NCBI GenBank assembly: GCA_050247235.1
Contig: JBFWUN010000004.1
Coordinates: 61,596 to 125,595 of the forward strand
Direction of reading: 5' to 3'
Length of the DNA stretch: 64,000 nt
Source: CAIKBL01 sp050247235
GTDB taxonomy: Bacteria > Pseudomonadota > Gammaproteobacteria > Ga0077536
Shown here: piece by piece, positions 59,663 through 64,000 of the stretch
Layout: every line of letters starts with the position of its first letter
Position numbering within the stretch: position 1 is the stretch's first letter
Translations under genes and position numbers: made by a program
Notes under the pieces: model-generated
Told to the model about the DNA's origin: nothing
Database searches by the model: none
The model's input: only the letters and a program-made list of their open reading frames with translations

Positions 59663-61048
59663 ATGAACCTCGGGAGGAGGGATCCCGTGCAACGTCCGCT
59701 GCTGTTCTCGGCGTTCGTGATGAACACCGCGTCTCATATCCTGCACGGCCTGTGGCGGCGACCGGACGCCGGACAGGTTCACTTCGCCTCCCTGCAGTTC
59801 TGGATAGATCTCGTCCGCGAACTCGAGCAGGGCGGATTCGACGTGATCTTCTTCGCGGACGTGCACGGCGTGTACGGGCGCCCCCGGAACTCGCTGCGCA
59901 AGTACCTGGAGGCCGGACTGCAGATCCCCAGCCACGATCCGGCGGCGCTGATGTCCGCGCTTGCCGCGGCGACGTCGCGGCTCGGACTCGCGTTCACCAG
60001 CAGCATCGTGCAGGAGCACCCGTTCCAGTTCGCGCGGAAGATGTCCACGCTCGATCACGCGAGCGGCGGTCGTATCGCGTGGAACGTGGTCACCAACGGC
60101 CTGGAGAACGGCGCACGGAATTTCGGGCTACCCGGCCTGACCCCGCACGACGAGCGTTACGCGTGGGCAGAGGAATACATGGACGTGGTGTACAAGCTCT
60201 GGGAAGGATCCTGGGACGACGGCGCGTTGCTGCAGGATCGCGCGCGCGGGATCCATGCCGATCCCGCGCATGTTCACCGGATCGATCACGTCGGCAAGTA
60301 CTACGCGGTGGAGGGGCCCCATCTCGCGGCACCGTCCCCGCAGCGCACGCCGCTGCTGTTCCAGGCGGGCTCGTCCCCCACCGGCATGCGCTTCGCGGCA
60401 CGCCATGCCGAGGCGCAGTTCCTGATCACGCCGGCGCCGGCGGTCGCGGCGAAGGTGATCGGCGAGACCCGCGCACTGATGCAGGCGGGTGGTCGGCAGC
60501 CGGACGACATCCGGTTCTTCCAGGGACTGTCGTTCGTCATCGGCAGCACGGAGGAGGAAGTCGCACGCAAGGATCGCGAACTGGACGAAGCCATCGACCA
60601 CGAGGCGATGGTCGCCCACCTTGGCGGCGTGATGGATGTGGATCTCGACCACTGCGACATGGATCAACCCATCCGCGAACTGACCACCCAGGGTGCCCAG
60701 AGCCTGCTGGACTGGGTGCGTGCGGCGGTGACCGATCGCGAACCGACGGTGCGTGACATCGGCATGCTGGCCGCGCGCGCGAGCCGGGTGAGCGGGACAC
60801 CAGCGCAGATCGCGGATCGGCTGGTGGAATGGCAGCGCGCGGGCATCGATGGCATCAACGTGTTCAACGCGACGATTCCCGGCAGCTACCGCGATTTCAT
60901 CGCCCACGTGATGCCGGTGCTGCGGGCGCGCGGGCTCGCCAGCCGCGAGGACGCGGCAGGCACCTTGCGCGGGCGGCTGTTCGGACATGACCGGTTGCAG
61001 CCTCCGCATCCCGGCGCCGCCTGGCGCGGGCGGTTCGCGGCGACGTGA
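59663..61048 (+). CDS. NtaA/SnaA/DszA-family flavin monooxygenase
   Basis: A 461-residue FMNH2-dependent monooxygenase of the nitrilotriacetate/dibenzothiophene-sulfone class. GLWRRPDAGQVHFASLQFWIDLVRELEQGGFDVIFFADVHGVYG (in parts), FTSSIVQEHPFQFARKMSTLDHASGGRIAWNVVTN and LLFQAGSSPTGMRFAARHAEAQF are diagnostic. Such enzymes cleave C-N or C-S bonds or open heterocycles. The start may be ATG at 59663 (MNLGRRDP) or an internal one; GGGAGGAGG lies nine codons in, favouring GTG at about 59687 as an alternative. Confidence 0.88.
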   Translation: MNLGRRDPVQRPLLFSAFVMNTASHILHGLWRRPDAGQVHFASLQFWIDLVRELEQGGFDVIFFADVHGVYGRPRNSLRKYLEAGLQIPSHDPAALMSALAAATSRLGLAFTSSIVQEHPFQFARKMSTLDHASGGRIAWNVVTNGLENGARNFGLPGLTPHDERYAWAEEYMDVVYKLWEGSWDDGALLQDRARGIHADPAHVHRIDHVGKYYAVEGPHLAAPSPQRTPLLFQAGSSPTGMRFAARHAEAQFLITPAPAVAAKVIGETRALMQAGGRQPDDIRFFQGLSFVIGSTEEEVARKDRELDEAIDHEAMVAHLGGVMDVDLDHCDMDQPIRELTTQGAQSLLDWVRAAVTDREPTVRDIGMLAARASRVSGTPAQIADRLVEWQRAGIDGINVFNATIPGSYRDFIAHVMPVLRARGLASREDAAGTLRGRLFGHDRLQPPHPGAAWRGRFAAT

Positions 61049-61149
61049 CGCGCGCGCCCGCCGGTCCTGGCTTCCAGGATTGCGCCGGCTGCCGGCGGCT
61101 GTCAGGCTCTCCCCAGGTGAAAAGTTTCCAGGACGCAAAGGAGAATCTC

Positions 61150-62583
61150 GTGGCAAAGCCCCCGGTCGACCTCGAACTCTGCTACCTGAGCGCGACGGAA
61201 GCCCTGGCGAAGTTCAACGCCCGTGAGCTGTCGCCGGTGGAACTCACGCGCGCGCTGATCGCGCGTTGCGACGCGCTCAACCCGACGCTCAACGTCCTCA
61301 CCGAACTCAAGCGCGACAGCGCACTCGCCGCCGCGCGCGCCGCCGAGGCGAAGTACGCGAAACCGCGCGGGGCACGCCTGCGGCCGCTGGAAGGGATCCC
61401 CGTCGCGATCAAGGATTTCCATCCCGTGAAGGGCGAGATCACGACGTTCGGCTCGCACGCATTCCGCGATTTCCGGCCGGCACAGTCCGCGCCGACCGTC
61501 GACCGGCTGCTGAAGGCGGGCGCCATCCTGTTTGCGCGCACCACCACGCCGGAGCTTGCGCATGGCGGCATCACGAAGAGCCCGCTGTGGGGCGTGTCCC
61601 GCAACCCCTGGAATCCGCGCTATACCTGTGGGGGCTCCTCCGGTGGGGCGGGGGCGACCGTCGCTGCGGGCATGACAACGATTGCCGACGGCACCGACGG
61701 CGGCGGCTCCATCCGGATCCCGGCCGCGATCAACGGCGTGTTCGGTTTCAAGCCGCCGTTCGGCCGCAACCCGCTCGATCTCGAACATCCGCTGGAGACC
61801 CTGCTGCACTACGGCCCGCTGACACGCACGGTGGCGGACGCGGCGCTGATGCAGAACGTGATGTCCGGGCAGCACGTGGGCGACATCTGCTCGCTGCGCG
61901 AAAAGGTGGAGCTGCCGCTGGAGTACCCGGGCATCCGGGGCATGAAGATCGCATTCTCCATGGACCTCGGGTACTTCGCCGTGGCGGAGGATGTCCGCCG
62001 CAACACGCAGGAAGCCGTGCGCGCGCTGAAGCGCCTGGGCGCGACGGTGGAGGAAGTCGACCTGGGGTGGGACTACACGGTGCTCGATGCGTGGCAGACC
62101 TGGTGGGAAGGCCTGTTCGCCGCGTTGTGCGGCGACCTGCTGCCGCGCTGGCGTCACCAGATGACGCCGCACGTGGTCCAGCTGCTCGAAGCCGGGCTCT
62201 CGCACAGCGCCGCGCGGCTGTACCGATCGAACATCGTGCGTGGTGCGATGTGGCAGAAGCTCGGGCCGATCCTCGAGAAGTACGACGCCCTGGTCTGCCC
62301 GACCTGCGCGGTGTCCTGTCTGGATGCCGAGTACGACGACATGACGCGCGAACTGCTGATCGACGGGCGCCCCGTGCCCGGTTACGTGGGCTGGGCGATG
62401 ACCTACCCGTTCAACATGATGGCGTGGTGCCCGGTGGCGAGCGTGCCCAGCGGCTTCGGGGCGACCGACATGCCGACGGGGCTGCAGATCGTCGGCCGCA
62501 CGTTCGACGATCCCACGGTGTTCCGGATCGCGGCGGCGTACGAGAAGGCCCGGCCGTGGCGGGGGAGCCGGCCGCCGATCTGA
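61150..62583 (+). CDS. Amidase signature family protein
   Basis: A 477-residue amidase. The Ser-cisSer-Lys triad is visible: Lys in GIPVAIKDFHPVKG, the glycine-rich CGGSSGGAGATVAAG and the nucleophile region DGTDGGGSIRIPAA. Length and C-terminal PTGLQIVGRTFDD fit. The start is GTG at 61150 with GGAG six bases before it. Following three LLM monooxygenases, it may cleave an amide released by ring opening (inferred). Tandem position suggests one transcript. Confidence 0.9.
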   Translation: MAKPPVDLELCYLSATEALAKFNARELSPVELTRALIARCDALNPTLNVLTELKRDSALAAARAAEAKYAKPRGARLRPLEGIPVAIKDFHPVKGEITTFGSHAFRDFRPAQSAPTVDRLLKAGAILFARTTTPELAHGGITKSPLWGVSRNPWNPRYTCGGSSGGAGATVAAGMTTIADGTDGGGSIRIPAAINGVFGFKPPFGRNPLDLEHPLETLLHYGPLTRTVADAALMQNVMSGQHVGDICSLREKVELPLEYPGIRGMKIAFSMDLGYFAVAEDVRRNTQEAVRALKRLGATVEEVDLGWDYTVLDAWQTWWEGLFAALCGDLLPRWRHQMTPHVVQLLEAGLSHSAARLYRSNIVRGAMWQKLGPILEKYDALVCPTCAVSCLDAEYDDMTRELLIDGRPVPGYVGWAMTYPFNMMAWCPVASVPSGFGATDMPTGLQIVGRTFDDPTVFRIAAAYEKARPWRGSRPPI

Positions 62584-62590
62584 CGGGCGG

Positions 62591-63589
62591 TCAGCGCGCG
62601 CAATCCAGCACCGCCAGCACCGCGGGCAGGCCATCGGCGAGGCGCGACCATTCGCCGGAGGCACTCACGTGCCACAGCTCCCCCGTGTCCGTGCCGACGA
62701 GGACGCTTCCACAGGCATCGCCGGCCGGCGCCAGCCCGTGGAAGTTGGCTGCGGACGGGGAATGCGCGGCATCACACAATGAATGCCAGTGCGCGCCGCG
62801 GTCGTCACTGCGGAAGAGCATCGCGCCGGCGCCGCCCGCATCGGTGCACGCGGAGAACGCGGACGGCGCGCAGGCCACCGTGAGCGGATGGGGAGCACGC
62901 GGATCGATACAGAGTGGACGCGTGTAGCGCGGCGTCATGCCGGCCCACACGTACGCCCAGTGCGCGCCGCCGTCCGTGGAGCGGAACATGCCCGCGTTGC
63001 CTTCCACCATCGGCGCAATGCCATCCGGCCGCCCGTAGCCGGTGGAGACATAGAGTTCGTCCGCGCAATCGGGCCGGGCGACGATGACGTGAATATCAGG
63101 ATTGCCGCCCGGCCGCACCAGCTGCCAGGTCTGACCGCCGTCCACGCTGCGCACGATGCCGCCAACTTCCACGCCCACCCACAGGCGCCGCGGATCAGCG
63201 GGATCGATCACCAGCGCCCGCGCCCGCCCGGGCAGCGGCGGATCAATGGGCACGCACCAGGTCTCCGCACCGGGCACCGCCGTGAGCGATTCGATCTCGG
63301 ACCAGGAGTCGCCGCCGTCCGTACTGCGGAACAACCCTGCCGGCTGCGTCACCGCATGGAGCGTGCCGTCCGGCGCGGCGCGGATCTGCCACACCTGGTG
63401 ATCTGCGAGTCCGCAAAGCGCCCACGTGCCCCCGCCGTCGCGCGAACGATGGACTCCGGCAGCACTGCCGGCAAAGAGCGCATCGTCGACTGCCTGGATA
63501 TCGCGCACACTGCGGCAGGTGTTCACCTGGACCTGCGTGCCGTGGGAGATGCGAAATACGCCGTGGGCGGTGCCGACCAATACGTCCAT
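62591..63589 (-). CDS. BNR/Ycf48-like beta-propeller protein
   Basis: A 332-residue protein built of repeated sialidase-type Asp-box motifs: RSRDGGGTWAL, RSTDGGDSWSEI, RSVDGGQTWQLV, RSTDGGAHWAYV and RSDDRGAHWHSL, giving a six- or seven-bladed propeller. There is no signal peptide, so it is cytoplasmic unless the start is wrong. Similar single-domain propellers are annotated as photosystem II stability factors but occur in non-photosynthetic bacteria with unknown roles. It converges on the amidase with seven bases between stops. Confidence 0.83.
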   Translation of the reverse strand: MDVLVGTAHGVFRISHGTQVQVNTCRSVRDIQAVDDALFAGSAAGVHRSRDGGGTWALCGLADHQVWQIRAAPDGTLHAVTQPAGLFRSTDGGDSWSEIESLTAVPGAETWCVPIDPPLPGRARALVIDPADPRRLWVGVEVGGIVRSVDGGQTWQLVRPGGNPDIHVIVARPDCADELYVSTGYGRPDGIAPMVEGNAGMFRSTDGGAHWAYVWAGMTPRYTRPLCIDPRAPHPLTVACAPSAFSACTDAGGAGAMLFRSDDRGAHWHSLCDAAHSPSAANFHGLAPAGDACGSVLVGTDTGELWHVSASGEWSRLADGLPAVLAVLDCAR

Positions 63590-64000
63590 CTCTGAGCCTC
63601 CGCGCGGGGTCTGTGCAGTGTAGCGGGGGAGAGGATACGTTGCCGTTTAATTGTGCGATCTGTGCGGTGCGGTAGTTTGATATGTGGACGGACAGCATAC
63701 GCCTGTGCGGCACAAGCGTCCGCCGTTTCGAGCCGAATATATGAACCATGTTCCTGCGGCCTCCTTGCCCACTTCGGATCATGGAAACTGACGCGTTACC
63801 TCCCTGGCAACGCTTTGAATATACGCGAAGTGGCGATTATCCTTTCCTATATGATGGTTCGCGAACTCTTCAATTCGGAAGACTACTTTTAGTTATAGGC
63901 ATCACGCAGATCATCCAAGCCGAAGGACGAAGACTGATAAGGAATGATTCCGGAAGAAGGAGTTCTGGCAGGAAATCACGCAGGGACAGAATTTTCACGA
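63590..64000. other. Relatively AT-rich window end without a recognised gene
   Basis: From about 63640 the GC content falls visibly. A plus-strand frame is open from an ATG at 63748 to the end of the window (84 codons, MFLRPPCPLRIMETDALPPW at its start), but it has no ribosome site and no recognised motif. The last bases (CAGGGACAGAATTTTCAC) resemble the ends of dispersed GGGACA-type repeats. Possible start of a gene or repeat lying outside the window. Confidence 0.35.

Overview
The window is GC-rich, gene-dense chromosomal DNA of a Gram-negative bacterium, most likely an uncultured beta- or gammaproteobacterium. The support is an outer-membrane porin tail, a TonB-dependent receptor, MtgA, a DarP/YjgA-like protein, PEP-CTERM-type surface proteins and proteobacterial-type palindromic repeats. 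I saw no rRNA, tRNA, CRISPR array, complete insertion sequence or prophage. Most genes sit in tightly packed runs with ATGA, GTGA or TGATG overlaps.

Layout. 1-5460: porin end with a clean terminator, TPR-sulfotransferase, a SHOCT-tailed secreted protein, proline iminopeptidase and folP. 5504-12551: a cofactor block. pqqE, pqqD, pqqC and a 24-codon pqqA lie on the minus strand. Diverging from pqqA are a DUF447 protein, MfnB (methanofuran pathway) and a pterin carbinolamine dehydratase, the sort of genes found with tetrahydromethanopterin C1 pathways. Then come an unknown 125-residue gene, moaC, moaD-moaE and a displaced pqqB. 12583-14803: GST, Nudix hydrolase and acetoacetate decarboxylase-like protein. 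14984-17681: glycine-zipper protein, nitronate monooxygenase and a SufS-like PLP enzyme.

17835-25699: N-formylglutamate amidohydrolase, then a coupled run (MaoC dehydratase, DUF169, serine beta-lactamase-like enzyme, SDR, esterase, VOC, carboxymuconolactone decarboxylase) that looks like an undescribed catabolic pathway, followed by darP, ribA and mtgA. 25719-27412: an aminotransferase diverging from a MarR regulator, with two identical-arm palindromic operators between them. 27479-32224: a three-gene 2-oxoacid oxidoreductase operon (FAD/Fe-S subunit, korA, korB). 32442-43105: phosphotriesterase-like protein, DUF364, alpha/beta hydrolases, LLM flavoenzyme, CmcJ/NvfI-like protein, GFA protein, TonB receptor and SnoaL-like protein, interrupted by three palindromic repeat elements.

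43384-53736: lipoprotein, DUF2130, DUF808, TPR protein, a PEP-CTERM protein, an 800-base gap with repeat debris, an LLM oxidoreductase, a CTERM-tailed metalloprotease, SelO and a TlpA-like protein. 53793-63589: esterase, MFS exporter, CinA-like amidase, quinone oxidoreductase, then three tandem LLM flavoenzymes with an amidase and a BNR-propeller protein. The last 400 bases are relatively AT-rich and hold no recognised gene.

How the genes fit together. PQQ, molybdopterin and H4MPT/methanofuran-linked genes side by side suggest a quinoprotein dehydrogenase plus C1 oxidation elsewhere in the genome. The many LLM flavoenzymes, hydrolases and dehydratases suggest breakdown of diverse organic compounds. 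Both conclusions are inference from gene content, since no alignments could be run.
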